From Lichenicola cladoniae (lineage in GTDB: Bacteria > Pseudomonadota > Alphaproteobacteria > Acetobacterales > Acetobacteraceae), in contig NZ_CP053708.1 in the NCBI RefSeq assembly GCF_013201075.1, forward strand, positions 2,111,501 through 2,175,500: a stretch of DNA of 64,000 nt, given 5' to 3'. Numbering within the stretch: position 1 is the stretch's first letter; each line of letters starts with the position of its first letter. This document shows, piece after piece, positions 15,811 through 25,692 of the stretch. The notes beneath the pieces are model-generated. The model did no database searches and was not told the DNA's origin. It worked only from the letters and a program-made list of their open reading frames with translations. The translations under genes were made by a program, and so were the position numbers.

Positions 15811-18126
15811 ATGTGGCCAGGAGCTGACGACAGGATCGGAGCTCCCGGCCGCCCTTCGCGGGCACCTCGCGCACCCGACGGGCCGGTTATCGGCCAGACC
15901 GTCGGCCACGACCCGTCGCCGCCCGCGGTGCCCGAGCGCGCGATCAGCTGTGCCGGCCTGATCAGGCGGGTCCGTTCCTACGATCCCAATGCCGACACCG
16001 CGCTTATAGAGCGTGCCTTCGAGGTTGCCCGCGCCTCACACGCCGACCAGAAGCGTGACAACGGCGAGCCTTATATCACCCATCCACTCGCGGTCGCCGG
16101 CATCCTGGCGGGGCTCCGACTCGATGTCGCCAGCATCTGTACCGGGCTGCTGCACGACACCGTCGAGGATACCGGCCTGAAGCTGCCGCAGCTCGAGGCG
16201 CAGTTCGGCCCGACCGTTGCCGCCCTGGTGGACGGCGTCACCAAGCTGACCAGGCTCGAGCTCCAGTCGGATCGCACCAAGCAGGCGGAGAACTTCCGCA
16301 AGCTGGTGTTGGCGATGAGCCGCGACATCCGTGTGCTGATCGTCAAGCTGGCCGACCGGCTGCACAACATGCGCACGCTTCACTACGTCAAGGCGCTCGA
16401 CCGGCGGCAGCGGATCGCTGGCGAGACCATGGACATCTATGCGCCCCTGGCCGGCCGCATCGGCATGGACAAGGTCAAGACCGAGCTCCAGAACCTGTCG
16501 TTCCAGGAGCTGGAACCCGAGCACAACGCCACCATCCAGGCACGGCTGAACTACCTGCGCGGGCAGGGTGCCGACGTGATCGAGGAGGTCAGGCGCGAAC
16601 TGACCCGCCTTTGCCTCGAGGCCGGAGTTCCGTCGGTCGAGGTCACCGGACGCGAGAAATCGTCCTTCTCCATCTGGGAGAAGATGCAGAGGCGCAGCAT
16701 CGCCTTCGAGCAGCTGTCGGACATCATGGCGTTCCGGGTGCTCGTTCCCTCGAAGGAGAGCTGCTACATCGCCCTCGGCGCGGTCCATTCGGCCTATCCG
16801 GTCATCACCGGGCGCTTCAAGGACTACATCTCCACCCCGAAGGCGAACGGCTACCAGAGCCTGCATACCGGGGTGACGCTGCGCGAACCGCGGAACCAGA
16901 AGATCGAGGTGCAGATCCGCACCGCCGAGATGCACGACGTGGCCGAGAACGGCGTCGCCGCGCACTGGTCCTACAAGGGACTGGGCGAAGGGGAAGAGGG
17001 CACCCCCAAGGTCAAGCGGCTGCGCTGGGTGCAGGACCTCCTGGAGATCCTGGAGAACAGCCAGGCGCCGGACGAATTTCTCGAGAACACCAAGCTCGAG
17101 CTCTACCAGGACCAGGTGTTCTGCTTCTCGCCGAAGGGCCAGCTGATCCCGCTGCCGCGGGGCGCCACGCCGGTCGATTTCGCATACGCCGTACACAGCC
17201 AGATCGGCGATAGCTGCGTCGGCGCCAAGGTGAACGGCCGGCTGATGCCGTTGCGCCACGAGCTCCAGAACGGCGACCAGGTCGAGATCATGACCGCCCG
17301 CGGCGGTACGCCGTCGCCGTCCTGGGAGCGCTTCGTCGTCACCGGCAAGGCGCGTGCGCGAATCCGCCGCTATGTCACTGCGCAGCAGCGCGAAACGCAT
17401 GTCGATGCCGGTCGAGCATCGCTCGCCAAGGCGTTCCGCCAGGAGGGTCTCGACGGCTCCGAGAAGGTGCTCGAGGCGGCGCTGAAGGGGATGAAATGCC
17501 CGACTCTCGCCGACCTCTATGTCTCTGTCGGTAACGGCAATCTCGGCCCGCGCGAGGTTGTGCAGGCGGCCTATCCGGAACTGCGGCAAGCCGGTCGCGG
17601 GCCCCGGATGATCCCGAGCCTGCCGCCGCGCAGCGGGCCACGACAGGATGCGGCCGGAACCTCCGGCATGTCGCTGGTCGGGCTCGGATCGGGCGTTGCC
17701 ACCCATTTCGCGGGCTGTTGCCACCCGCTGCCAGGCGACCGGATCGTCGGCATCGTTGCCACCGGCAAGGGCATCACCGTGCATACCGCCGGCTGCCAGA
17801 CGCTGGAGAGTTTCGCCGCCACGCCGGAGCGGTTCATCGATATCGACTGGGACTACGACGCGATCGCCCGTGGCTCGAAAGTCGAGACGCATGTCGGCCG
17901 GATCAGCGTGATCGCCGCCAACGAGCCGTCGATCCTGGCGACCCTGACCAACACCGCGTCGCGCCACGACGGCAGCGTGGTCAACCTCAAGATCGTCAAT
18001 CGCCAGCTCGACTTCATGGAGATCCTGATCGACGTCGAGGTGCGCGACCTGCGCCATCTTTCGTCGGTCATCGCGGGCCTCCGGTCCGCAGGCGGCATCA
18101 CCCAGGTGGAGCGGGCAAAAGCTTGA
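15811..18126 (+). CDS. Bifunctional (p)ppGpp synthetase/hydrolase Rsh
   Basis: Single long RelA/SpoT homologue of the alphaproteobacterial type, 771 residues. The HD hydrolase domain is intact (HPLAVAGI, His115-Asp116 in LLHDTVEDT, Asp182 in KLADRLHN). The synthetase domain has RFKD (335-338) followed by [11 protein letters not shown]; RxKD rather than ExDD marks a bifunctional enzyme. TGS follows ([20 protein letters not shown]) and an ACT domain closes the protein. The ATG at 15811 follows TAGGAG with eight-base spacing. The first 45 or so residues are Pro/Arg-rich and not part of the fold. Confidence 0.96.
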   Translation: MWPGADDRIGAPGRPSRAPRAPDGPVIGQTVGHDPSPPAVPERAISCAGLIRRVRSYDPNADTALIERAFEVARASHADQKRDNGEPYITHPLAVAGILAGLRLDVASICTGLLHDTVEDTGLKLPQLEAQFGPTVAALVDGVTKLTRLELQSDRTKQAENFRKLVLAMSRDIRVLIVKLADRLHNMRTLHYVKALDRRQRIAGETMDIYAPLAGRIGMDKVKTELQNLSFQELEPEHNATIQARLNYLRGQGADVIEEVRRELTRLCLEAGVPSVEVTGREKSSFSIWEKMQRRSIAFEQLSDIMAFRVLVPSKESCYIALGAVHSAYPVITGRFKDYISTPKANGYQSLHTGVTLREPRNQKIEVQIRTAEMHDVAENGVAAHWSYKGLGEGEEGTPKVKRLRWVQDLLEILENSQAPDEFLENTKLELYQDQVFCFSPKGQLIPLPRGATPVDFAYAVHSQIGDSCVGAKVNGRLMPLRHELQNGDQVEIMTARGGTPSPSWERFVVTGKARARIRRYVTAQQRETHVDAGRASLAKAFRQEGLDGSEKVLEAALKGMKCPTLADLYVSVGNGNLGPREVVQAAYPELRQAGRGPRMIPSLPPRSGPRQDAAGTSGMSLVGLGSGVATHFAGCCHPLPGDRIVGIVATGKGITVHTAGCQTLESFAATPERFIDIDWDYDAIARGSKVETHVGRISVIAANEPSILATLTNTASRHDGSVVNLKIVNRQLDFMEILIDVEVRDLRHLSSVIAGLRSAGGITQVERAKA

Positions 18127-18157
18127 TCGAACGATTGCGCATCCGGACGAGCCCGCA

Positions 18158-18583
18158 ATGTCGATGATGATCGGGCTGGGCTCCGACCTCTGCGACATCA
18201 GGCGGGTGGAGCGGGTGCTGGAACGACACGGGCAGCGCTTCATCGAGCGCTGCTTCACCGAAATCGAGCGCGCCAAGGCCGAGCGCCGGACCAGCGCGTT
18301 GCGGGCCGCGACCTACGCCAAGCGCTGGGCCGCCAAGGAGGCCTGCGCCAAGGCGCTCGGTACCGGGTTCGCGCAGGGTGTGTTCCACAGCGACATGGGC
18401 GTGGTGAACCTGCCCAGTGGCCAGCCGACCCTGCACCTCACCGGGGGCGCGTTGATCAGGCTGCGCCGGTTGATGCCGGCCGCCCATCATCCGAGCCTGC
18501 TGCTGACGATGACCGACGAACCCCCCTACGCGTTCGCCCAGGTGATGATCCAGGCAATGCCCGAAGGGCACGGCACCTTCTGA
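18158..18583 (+). CDS. acpS: Holo-[acyl-carrier-protein] synthase
   Basis: Transfers 4'-phosphopantetheine from CoA to apo-ACP, needed for fatty acid and lipid A synthesis. Mg2+ ligands are visible as Asp10 in [13 protein letters not shown] and Glu61 in [13 protein letters not shown]. Length 141 residues is normal. It lies 31 bases after rsh and ahead of lepB and rnc, the usual alphaproteobacterial order. Confidence 0.95.
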   Translation: MSMMIGLGSDLCDIRRVERVLERHGQRFIERCFTEIERAKAERRTSALRAATYAKRWAAKEACAKALGTGFAQGVFHSDMGVVNLPSGQPTLHLTGGALIRLRRLMPAAHHPSLLLTMTDEPPYAFAQVMIQAMPEGHGTF

Positions 18584-18725
18584 CCCAGGCGTTCTGCTTG
18601 ACAGGGCATGGCCTCGTCGGCTTGATCCGCCTTCCTCCGGTCCGCCTGCTCCGGAGACGACACTGCCGCTCCCCCTGGCGCCATGCGCCATCCCGGACCA
18701 GCACAGACCGGACACAATCCACCTC

Positions 18726-19529
18726 ATGACACCGTTCAAGAACGCCTCGCGCAACGCCCGCAACCGTACCCGCTCCACTGCGGCGGCCGGGTCCGGGCTC
18801 GGCGAGACCATCCGGACCGTGGTCTATGCGTTGCTGATCGCGGTGGTGGTGAGGACCGTGGCGTTCGAGCCGTTCAACATCCCGTCCGGCTCGATGATCC
18901 CGACGCTGCAGGTCGGCGACTACCTGTTCGTGTCGAAGCCGTCCTACGGCTTCTCGAAATTCTCGCTGCCGTTCTCACCCAACCTGTTCTCCGGGCGCAT
19001 CCTCTATTCGGCGCCGCACCGGGGCGACGTAGCGGTGTTCCGCTACACGCGCGACACCTCGATCGACTACATCAAGCGCATCGTCGGGCTGCCCGGGGAT
19101 CACGTGCAGGTGCGTGACGGATTGCTCTACCTCAACGGCACCCAAGTCCCGCGCAGCGACGACGGCGACTATGTCGCCATCGACGAGCATCGCAGCGAAT
19201 TGCAGGGCCGGCTCTTCACCGAGACATTGCCAGGCAGCGGTGGCCATAAGGACGTCATCCACAAGATCCTGCGCCTGACCGACGAAGGCATGCAGAACAA
19301 CACGCCGGACTATGTTGTTCCTGCGGGATATTTCTTTGCCATGGGCGACAACCGGGACGACAGCGCGGATAGCCGCTTCATGGATGATCTCGGCTACATC
19401 CCGATCGAGAACCTGGTCGGCAAGGCCGAACTGATCTTCTTCTCTTACGATGCCCGTCACCCGGTCTGGCAGTTCTGGCAGTGGCCGGCAGAGATCCGCT
19501 GGAACCGGTTGCTGAGCTGGGTGCGCTGA
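18726..19529 (+). CDS. lepB: Signal peptidase I
   Basis: Inner-membrane serine protease that removes Sec/Tat signal peptides. One N-terminal transmembrane helix (about 28-45) precedes the catalytic motif NIPSGSMIPTL with nucleophile Ser56; the general base is Lys117 in YIKRIVGLPGD; box E is MGDNRDDSADSR. Length 267 residues. No Shine-Dalgarno sequence is clear ahead of the ATG, and 142 bases separate it from acpS, so it may have its own promoter. rnc begins just after its stop. Confidence 0.95.
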   Translation: MTPFKNASRNARNRTRSTAAAGSGLGETIRTVVYALLIAVVVRTVAFEPFNIPSGSMIPTLQVGDYLFVSKPSYGFSKFSLPFSPNLFSGRILYSAPHRGDVAVFRYTRDTSIDYIKRIVGLPGDHVQVRDGLLYLNGTQVPRSDDGDYVAIDEHRSELQGRLFTETLPGSGGHKDVIHKILRLTDEGMQNNTPDYVVPAGYFFAMGDNRDDSADSRFMDDLGYIPIENLVGKAELIFFSYDARHPVWQFWQWPAEIRWNRLLSWVR

Positions 19530-19555
19530 ACCAGGTGAGCGCGATCCTCCCGGAA

Positions 19556-20308
19556 ATGCACGAGCCCGCCTCGCCGCTGGCCGTTGCCATGGCGAAGGTC
19601 GAGGGGGTCATCGGATGGCAGTTCCATAAGCCGGCCTTGTTGCGCGAGGCACTCACGCATCGGTCCGCGGCCCATGAGGCCCAGACCGCCGGCACCGCGC
19701 CGGGCGGCGGTCACAAGCGCGGCCGTCGTACGACCCAGAAGGGCCTCGGCTCGAACGAGCGGCTCGAGTTCATCGGCGACCGGGTGCTGGGACTGCTGAT
19801 GGCCGAATGGCTGATCAGCCGGTTTCCGGACGAGCAGGAGGGCAAGCTCGGCCCGCGTCTGGCACAGCTGGTGTCGCGGCCGGTGCTGGCCCGGATCGCG
19901 ATCGATCTCGGCCTGCGCGAGGCGCTCGACGTGGCTCCGCACGAGGAGCGTGCCGGGATACGCGATGCCGCCAACGTGCTGGCGGACTCGGTCGAGGCGG
20001 TGCTGGGTGCGACATACCTGGATGGTGGGCTGGATCCGGCGCGTCGCTTCGTTCACCAGGCCTGGAACGCGGCGATGACCGGGCAGGCGCTGCCGCCCAA
20101 GGATGCCAAGACCGCGCTGCAGGAGTGGCTGCTCGGTCGCGGGCTGGCGCTGCCGATCTATACGGTGGCATCCGCCGAGGGACCGTCGCATGCGCCACGG
20201 TTCGTGATCAGGGTCGAGGCGAACGGCCGGTCCGGCACCGGTGAGGCGGGAGCCAAGCGTGCAGCAGAGAGCCTAGCGGCTTCCGATCTGCTAAGTCAGC
20301 TCGCATGA
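19556..20308 (+). CDS. rnc: Ribonuclease III
   Basis: Double-strand RNA endonuclease for rRNA and mRNA processing. The catalytic signature NERLEFIGDRVL is present, with a second acidic cluster in LADSVEAVLGATYLDGG and a C-terminal dsRNA-binding domain (DAKTALQEWLLGRG to the end). Start uncertain: the ATG at 19556 has AGGTGAG only at a long distance; a GTG at 19535 is the main alternative, and the frame is open further back inside lepB. The last four bases overlap era (ATGA). Confidence 0.93.
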   Translation: MHEPASPLAVAMAKVEGVIGWQFHKPALLREALTHRSAAHEAQTAGTAPGGGHKRGRRTTQKGLGSNERLEFIGDRVLGLLMAEWLISRFPDEQEGKLGPRLAQLVSRPVLARIAIDLGLREALDVAPHEERAGIRDAANVLADSVEAVLGATYLDGGLDPARRFVHQAWNAAMTGQALPPKDAKTALQEWLLGRGLALPIYTVASAEGPSHAPRFVIRVEANGRSGTGEAGAKRAAESLAASDLLSQLA

Positions 20309-21237
20309 GCGATGAAACACCAACGAAACAGATAACCCAGCGCTGCGGATTCGTGGCGATCGTCGGCGCGCCGAACGCCGGCAAGTCGACGCTGCTGAAC
20401 AAGCTGACCGGCGCCAAGCTGTCGATCGTCAGCCCGAAGGCGCAGACGACGCGCTTCCGCGTGCTCGGCATCCTGATGCGCAAGATCGCCGACGTCAGCG
20501 CGCAGATCCTGCTGGTCGATACGCCGGGCATCTTCAAGCCGAAGCGCAAGCTGGACCGGGCCATGGTCGCCGCCGCCTGGACCGGTTCCGAGGATGCGGA
20601 CATCACGCTCCTGCTGATCGACAGCCAGAAGGGCATCACCGAGGGCGTCCGGGCGATCGCCGAGCGGCTGAAGACCACGCGGCGCCGCACCTGGCTGGTG
20701 CTGAACAAGACCGACCTGATCGAACGCGGCCTGCTGCTGCCGCTGACCCAGTCGCTGTCCGAGCTGGTTCCGTTCGAACACGTCTACATGGTGAGCGCAC
20801 GCAAGGGCGATGGGCTCGACGACCTGCTCGATGCGCTGGCGCTGGCGCTGCCGGACAGTCCGTTCCTCTACCCCGAAGACGACCTGACCGACCTGCCGGA
20901 CCGCCTGTTGGCGGCCGAGCTCGTACGCGAGCAGATTTTCCTGCAGACGCAGGAGGAGATCCCGTACGCGTGCACCGCCGAGACCGAAAGCTTCCAGGAG
21001 AAGCCGGACGGCTCGGTGCGGATCGAGGTCACGATCTATGTGTCGCGCGCCGGCCACAAGGCGATCCTGATCGGCGAGAACGGCAGCCGCATCAAGGAGA
21101 TCGGCCAGAAGGCGCGGCATGGGCTGGCATCGTTGCTGGAGCGGCCGTGCCACCTGTTCCTGAACGTCAAGGAACGCGCCGGCTGGGACGAGGAACGGGC
21201 TCGTCTCCGTGCGATCGGCCTCGACGAACTCGACTGA
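20305..21237 (+). CDS. era: GTPase Era
   Basis: Essential GTPase in 16S rRNA maturation and 30S assembly. G1 GAPNAGKST, G3 DTPGIF, G4 NKTD and a G5 SARKG segment are intact, and the C-terminal KH domain contains GENGSRIKEIGQKAR. Length 310 residues is normal. Translationally coupled to rnc by a four-base overlap, a widely conserved pair. Confidence 0.97.
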   Translation: MSDETPTKQITQRCGFVAIVGAPNAGKSTLLNKLTGAKLSIVSPKAQTTRFRVLGILMRKIADVSAQILLVDTPGIFKPKRKLDRAMVAAAWTGSEDADITLLLIDSQKGITEGVRAIAERLKTTRRRTWLVLNKTDLIERGLLLPLTQSLSELVPFEHVYMVSARKGDGLDDLLDALALALPDSPFLYPEDDLTDLPDRLLAAELVREQIFLQTQEEIPYACTAETESFQEKPDGSVRIEVTIYVSRAGHKAILIGENGSRIKEIGQKARHGLASLLERPCHLFLNVKERAGWDEERARLRAIGLDELD

Positions 21238-21377
21238 TCGCCCGAGGGGCATCCGGGTTATCCCGGGCCGTGACGCTTGTCGTCAGAATGGCTGGGGATT
21301 ATGAGGATCGCGTCGTTGCACTATGTTGCCTGCGGCACCGCCACCGCCCTGGCTCCCGCCCTAGCTCTTGAGGATCG

Positions 21378-22139
21378 ATGACCGGACCTTCCGCCGAACC
21401 GAACCCTGGCGCGCCCGAAATCTCGCCGACCTATCGTCGCGTCCTGCTCAAGGTGTCCGGCGAGGCGCTGATGGGCAAGGGCAGCTTCGGGCTTGACCCG
21501 GAGACCGTCTCGGCGATCGCCAACGATGTCGCCGACGTGCACCGCATGGGCGTCGAGGTTGGGCTGGTTATCGGCGGCGGCAACATCTTCCGGGGTATTG
21601 CGGCGGCCGCGCGCGGCATGGAGCGGGCCCAGGGCGATTATGCCGGTATGCTGGCGACCGTGATCAACGCGCTGATGATGCAGAACGCGCTCGAGAATTG
21701 CGACGTCGATACCAGGGTGATGTCGGCGATCCACATGTCGAGCATCGCAGAGCCCTACATCCGCAGGCGGGCGGTCCGGCACATGGAAAAGGGCAGGGTG
21801 GTGATCTTCGCCGCCGGCACCGGCAACCCGTTCTTCACGACCGATACGGCCGCAGCCCTTCGCGCCGCCGAGATGAATTGCACGGCGCTGTTCAAGGGCA
21901 CGCAGGTCGATGGCGTGTATTCCGCCGATCCGCGTCTGGACCCGAACGCGACCCGTTACGAGGAGCTGACCTACCTCGACGTGCTGACGCAGGACCTGAA
22001 CGTCATGGACGCATCGGCGATCAGCCTGGCGCGTGAGAACAGCCTGCCGATCATCGTGTTCAACATCCACATGCCGGGCGCCTTCGCGAAAGTCATCCGG
22101 GGCGAGGGGCGGTTCACACGCATCGTCGATCCGTCCTAG
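21378..22139 (+). CDS. pyrH: UMP kinase
   Basis: Phosphorylates UMP to UDP; amino-acid-kinase fold. The N-terminus carries [15 protein letters not shown], then GGGNIFRG, the MNALMMQ-like [11 protein letters not shown], and [17 protein letters not shown]. Length 253 residues. A GAGGATCG ribosome-binding site precedes the ATG. About 140 bases separate it from era. It heads the frr-uppS-cdsA-dxr block as in most bacteria, where tsf and rpsB usually precede it; here era does. Confidence 0.96.
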   Translation: MTGPSAEPNPGAPEISPTYRRVLLKVSGEALMGKGSFGLDPETVSAIANDVADVHRMGVEVGLVIGGGNIFRGIAAAARGMERAQGDYAGMLATVINALMMQNALENCDVDTRVMSAIHMSSIAEPYIRRRAVRHMEKGRVVIFAAGTGNPFFTTDTAAALRAAEMNCTALFKGTQVDGVYSADPRLDPNATRYEELTYLDVLTQDLNVMDASAISLARENSLPIIVFNIHMPGAFAKVIRGEGRFTRIVDPS

Positions 22140-22243
22140 ACACGTCATCTTGGTCGCGGGCGCCTGCCCGCGTTTGATTGGCCGTCCATCGGCCTCGACA
22201 CGACGCAGCCAGGTCAGAGGCCGGTTGCCGGGGGAGACGTCAA

Positions 22244-22807
22244 GTGGCTGACCTGAATACCCTCAAAGAGGATCTCACGCGCCGCATGGACGGTGCGATC
22301 GAGACCTTGCGGCGCGACTTCACCGGCCTGCGCAGTGGTCGTGCGAGCCCGGCCCTGCTTGAGCCGGTTCGGGTAGAGGCCTATGGCGGCGAGGTTCCGA
22401 TCACCCAGGTTGCGACCATCGCCGTTCCCGAGGCACGCATGGTCACCGTCCAGGTCTGGGACCGCACCTTGGTTGGCGCTGTCGAGCGGGCGATCCGCGA
22501 TGCCGGGCTCGGCCTGAACCCCGCCTCCGACGGCCAGATCGTCAGGGTGCCGATCCCGTTGCTGACCGCCGAGCGCCGGGTCGAGCTCGCCAAGGCAGCC
22601 GGGCGCTATGCGGAGAACGCCAAGATCTCGATCCGCGGCGTGCGTCGCGACGGCATGGACCAGATCAAGGGCTTCGAGAAAAAGACCGAGATTGCCGAGG
22701 ACAGCGTCAAGGAATGGTCGGACGTCGTGCAGAAACTGACGGATTCCTACGTGCGCCGGATCGACGAGAATCTCGCGGAGAAGGACCGCGAGATCAAGCA
22801 GGTCTGA
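22244..22807 (+). CDS. frr: Ribosome recycling factor
   Basis: Splits post-termination ribosomes with EF-G. The coiled three-helix domain is recognisable: LKEDLTRRMDGAIETLRRDF, TGLRSGRASPALLEPVRVEAYG, then RRDGMDQIK and the C-terminal helix ending KDREIKQV. The start is a GTG at 22244, chosen because GGGGGAGA lies at good distance and family similarity begins there; an upstream ATG adds 22 unrelated residues. 187 residues. Confidence 0.95.
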   Translation: MADLNTLKEDLTRRMDGAIETLRRDFTGLRSGRASPALLEPVRVEAYGGEVPITQVATIAVPEARMVTVQVWDRTLVGAVERAIRDAGLGLNPASDGQIVRVPIPLLTAERRVELAKAAGRYAENAKISIRGVRRDGMDQIKGFEKKTEIAEDSVKEWSDVVQKLTDSYVRRIDENLAEKDREIKQV

Positions 22808-22812
22808 CGCGC

Positions 22813-23598
22813 TTGGCCGATCCAGTCTCCGCATTGCTCCAGGCCGCGAGCCTGGCCGCGTCGCCTGCCGCTGTTCCTGCCGGAACGACTGCGACGAAGG
22901 TGTGCGATCATGTTGCCGTCATCATGGACGGCAACGGCCGTTGGGCCGCCGCCCGCCGATTGCCGCGCGTCGCGGGCCATCGGGCCGGCGCGAAGGCGGT
23001 GAAGCGCGTCATCCAGGCGGCCATCCAGAACAAGGTCCGCTGGCTGACGCTCTACGCGTTCTCCAGCGAGAACTGGGGTCGCCCGGCCGACGAGGTTACC
23101 GACCTGACCGGCCTGTTGCGCCATTACCTGCGCAACGAGATCTCCGAACTGCATCGCGAGGGCGTCAGGGTCCGGGTGATCGGCGAGCATGAGCGGTTCG
23201 GACCGGAGGTTCGTGCCGAACTCGAGGCCGCGGAGCGACTGACCGCCGGCAATACCCGCCTGACCATGGTGGTAGCTTTGTCCTACGGCGCGCGCGGCGA
23301 GATACTGCAGGCGGCCCTGAAGGTGGCGGAGGCGGTGAAGGCCGGCACGCTGGATCCGGCCAAGCTCGACGAGGCCGGATTTGCGCGGTTTCTGTCGACC
23401 ACCGGGATCCCGGACCCGGACCTGGTGATCCGCACCAGCGGTGAATGCAGGCTGTCGAATTTCCTGCTTTGGCAGTCGGCCTATGCCGAACTGGTGTTCC
23501 TGGACGTGCTTTGGCCGGACTTCGACGCCAGCCACTTCGCCGCTGCCCTCACCGCCTTCAACCAGCGTGAACGCCGCTTCGGTGCGCGTCCTGGCTGA
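22813..23598 (+). CDS. uppS: Undecaprenyl diphosphate synthase
   Basis: Cis-prenyltransferase making the C55 lipid carrier for peptidoglycan and polysaccharides. The signature DHVAVIMDGNGRWA contains the Mg2+-binding Asp, followed by RVAGHRAGAKAV, LYAFSSENWGRP, and C-terminal DLVIRTSGECRLSNFLLWQSAYAE. The start is proposed as TTG at 22813, five bases after frr, giving about 261 residues; a GTG near 22900 is another possibility. It overlaps cdsA by 17 bases. Confidence 0.93.
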   Translation: MADPVSALLQAASLAASPAAVPAGTTATKVCDHVAVIMDGNGRWAAARRLPRVAGHRAGAKAVKRVIQAAIQNKVRWLTLYAFSSENWGRPADEVTDLTGLLRHYLRNEISELHREGVRVRVIGEHERFGPEVRAELEAAERLTAGNTRLTMVVALSYGARGEILQAALKVAEAVKAGTLDPAKLDEAGFARFLSTTGIPDPDLVIRTSGECRLSNFLLWQSAYAELVFLDVLWPDFDASHFAAALTAFNQRERRFGARPG

Positions 23599-24499
23599 GG
23601 CGGTATCAGCCAGCCCGGCGGATCCTGCGGCCAAAAAGCCGCGGAACTGGCGCGATCTTCGACTGCGCCTGATATCGGCGGCGATCCTGGCACCGCTCGG
23701 GCTGCTGTGCGTGGGGCTCGGCTCGTGGCCATTCGTCGGGCTGGTCCTAGTGGGGATGGTGGGTCTCGGATCCGAATGGGCCGGTATGCTGCAGCAACCG
23801 GCCCGCAGCCTGCGCGGGATCGTGCTGCTGGCCTGGCCGGCGATCGCCTGCATCGCGACGCTCACCGTCGGACGCTGGAACGAGGCGCTGCTGATGCTTC
23901 TCGCACCGCTGGCGCTCGGGCCGTGGATCGGAATAGGTTCCGTCGCGATCGGGATCGGCGGCATCGGCCTGCTCTGGCTTCGTTTCGCGACCGGCAGCGG
24001 CTACGACGGCGTGCTGTTCGTGATCCTGGTGGTCTGGGCCAGCGATACCTTCGCCTACGTCGCCGGCCGGGCCATCGGCGGCCCCAAGCTGGCGCCGCGG
24101 ATTTCGCCCGGCAAGACGCGGTCCGGTTCACTTGGCGGATTGGCCGGCGCGATGCTGGTCGGCGCCGTGCTGGCGCTGCTGCTGCCCTCGCCCGTCGGTG
24201 CGGCGGCATCGGCGCTGCGCGGGCTCGGTTTCGGCCTGCTGCTGGGAATCGCCAGCCAGGCCGGCGATCTGGCCGAAAGTGCGTTCAAGCGCCGGTGCGG
24301 GGTCAAGGATTCCGGCCGGTCGATACCGGGCCATGGCGGCTTGCTCGACCGGTTCGACGGGCTCCTCGCCGCAGCTCCGCTCGCCGCGATGTTGTCGCTC
24401 GCAGCGCCAACCGGCCAGGGCTTCTGGTATGCCGGTGTGCAAGCCGTATCCCCGCCCGCTTCTCCGTCAGGGCCGGCATCTTCCGTGCCCAAGGACTGA
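23582..24499 (+). CDS. cdsA: Phosphatidate cytidylyltransferase (CDP-diglyceride synthase)
   Basis: Integral membrane enzyme making CDP-diacylglycerol, precursor of all phospholipids. The family signature is complete: SAFKRRCGVKDSG then PGHGGLLDRFD near the C-terminus. Seven or so hydrophobic segments are visible. The start is a GTG at 23582 that overlaps uppS; the frame runs further back but there it is a shadow of uppS. The last 25 residues are Ser/Pro-rich. 305 residues. Confidence 0.93.
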   Translation: MRVLAEAVSASPADPAAKKPRNWRDLRLRLISAAILAPLGLLCVGLGSWPFVGLVLVGMVGLGSEWAGMLQQPARSLRGIVLLAWPAIACIATLTVGRWNEALLMLLAPLALGPWIGIGSVAIGIGGIGLLWLRFATGSGYDGVLFVILVVWASDTFAYVAGRAIGGPKLAPRISPGKTRSGSLGGLAGAMLVGAVLALLLPSPVGAAASALRGLGFGLLLGIASQAGDLAESAFKRRCGVKDSGRSIPGHGGLLDRFDGLLAAAPLAAMLSLAAPTGQGFWYAGVQAVSPPASPSGPASSVPKD

Positions 24500-24503
24500 C
24501 CAC

Positions 24504-25661
24504 ATGAAGAGCGTGACCATCCTCGGCAGTACCGGCAGCATCGGCGCCAATACCGTCGATCTGCTGCTCCAGGCGCCGGACCAGTACCGGGTCGCGGTGC
24601 TGGTCGGAGGCCGCAACGCTGCCAAGCTCGCCGAGCAGGCGAAGGCGCTCGATGCATCCCACGCGGTGATCGCCGACGAGAGCTGTCATGCCGAGCTGGC
24701 GAGCTTGCTCGCCGGCACCGGCATACACACCTCGGCGGGTCGGCAGGCGGTGTGCGATGCGGCTGGTGAACGGGTCGATTGGACCATGGCGGCAATCACC
24801 GGTGCCGCGGGCCTGGCCCCGACGCTGGAAGCCATCAAGGGCGGCGGGGCAATCGCGCTGGCCAACAAGGAAGCGCTGGTCTGCGCAGGCGACGTGATGT
24901 TGCGCGCCGTGGCGGATGCCGGAGCCACCCTGCTGCCGGTCGATTCAGAGCACAACGCGATCTTCCAGGCGATGGCCGATCGACAGGCCGACCAGGTCGA
25001 GAAAATCATCCTGACCGCGTCAGGCGGACCGTTCCGGACCGCCTCGATCGAGGAAATGGAACGCGCACCTCCTGAAGTCGCCCTTCGTCATCCGGTCTGG
25101 TCGATGGGCGCCAAGATCACCATCGACTCGGCGACCCTGTTCAACAAGGGCCTCGAGGTGATCGAGGCGGCTCGCATCTTCGGCCTCCCGAGCGAGCGGA
25201 TCGATGTTCTGGTGCATCCGCAATCGGTGGTCCACGGACTGGTCCAATACACCGATGGCAGCCTGCTCGCGCAGCTCGGTTCGCCGGACATGCGCATCCC
25301 GATCGCGCATGCGCTGGCCTGGCCGAAGCGTATGAAGACGAACTCGCCCAGGCTCGATCTCGCACGCGTGGCGCAGCTCACCTTCGAGGCGCCGGACATG
25401 GTCCGGTTCCCGGCGTTGCGGCTGGCGCGTGCGGTACTTGCCGCGGGAGGTGCCGCGCCGGCGATCCTGTCGGCCGCGAACGAGGTCGCGGTGGAGGCTT
25501 TCCTCGCACGACGGATCGGCTTCCTCGATATTGCCCGCATGGTAGAGGCGGTGCTTGACCGGATCGGGGCGCAAGCCGCCGACACGCTCGAAGCTGTGCT
25601 ATACTGGGACCAGGAGGCGCGGCGGCAGGCAGGGCTGCACGCGTCGTCCCGCGCTGCTTGA
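24504..25661 (+). CDS. dxr: 1-deoxy-D-xylulose-5-phosphate reductoisomerase
   Basis: Second step of the MEP isoprenoid pathway. The NADPH-binding start VTILGSTGSIGANTVDLL, the ALANKEALVCAG segment, the metal/substrate motif LPVDSEHNAIFQ, TASGGPFR, and VHPQSVVHG are all present. The 385-residue length is normal. The ATG at 24504 lies five bases after cdsA. It makes the precursor for the UppS reaction encoded just upstream. Confidence 0.97.
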   Translation: MKSVTILGSTGSIGANTVDLLLQAPDQYRVAVLVGGRNAAKLAEQAKALDASHAVIADESCHAELASLLAGTGIHTSAGRQAVCDAAGERVDWTMAAITGAAGLAPTLEAIKGGGAIALANKEALVCAGDVMLRAVADAGATLLPVDSEHNAIFQAMADRQADQVEKIILTASGGPFRTASIEEMERAPPEVALRHPVWSMGAKITIDSATLFNKGLEVIEAARIFGLPSERIDVLVHPQSVVHGLVQYTDGSLLAQLGSPDMRIPIAHALAWPKRMKTNSPRLDLARVAQLTFEAPDMVRFPALRLARAVLAAGGAAPAILSAANEVAVEAFLARRIGFLDIARMVEAVLDRIGAQAADTLEAVLYWDQEARRQAGLHASSRAA

Positions 25662-25692
25662 CGCGGCCGCGGCACAGGAGACAGCGCTCATC

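Noticed and set aside
16036-18276. A 746-codon open frame antisense to rsh
   Set aside because: Mirror of a strongly conserved coding gene; composition is typical of antisense shadows and no domain is visible.
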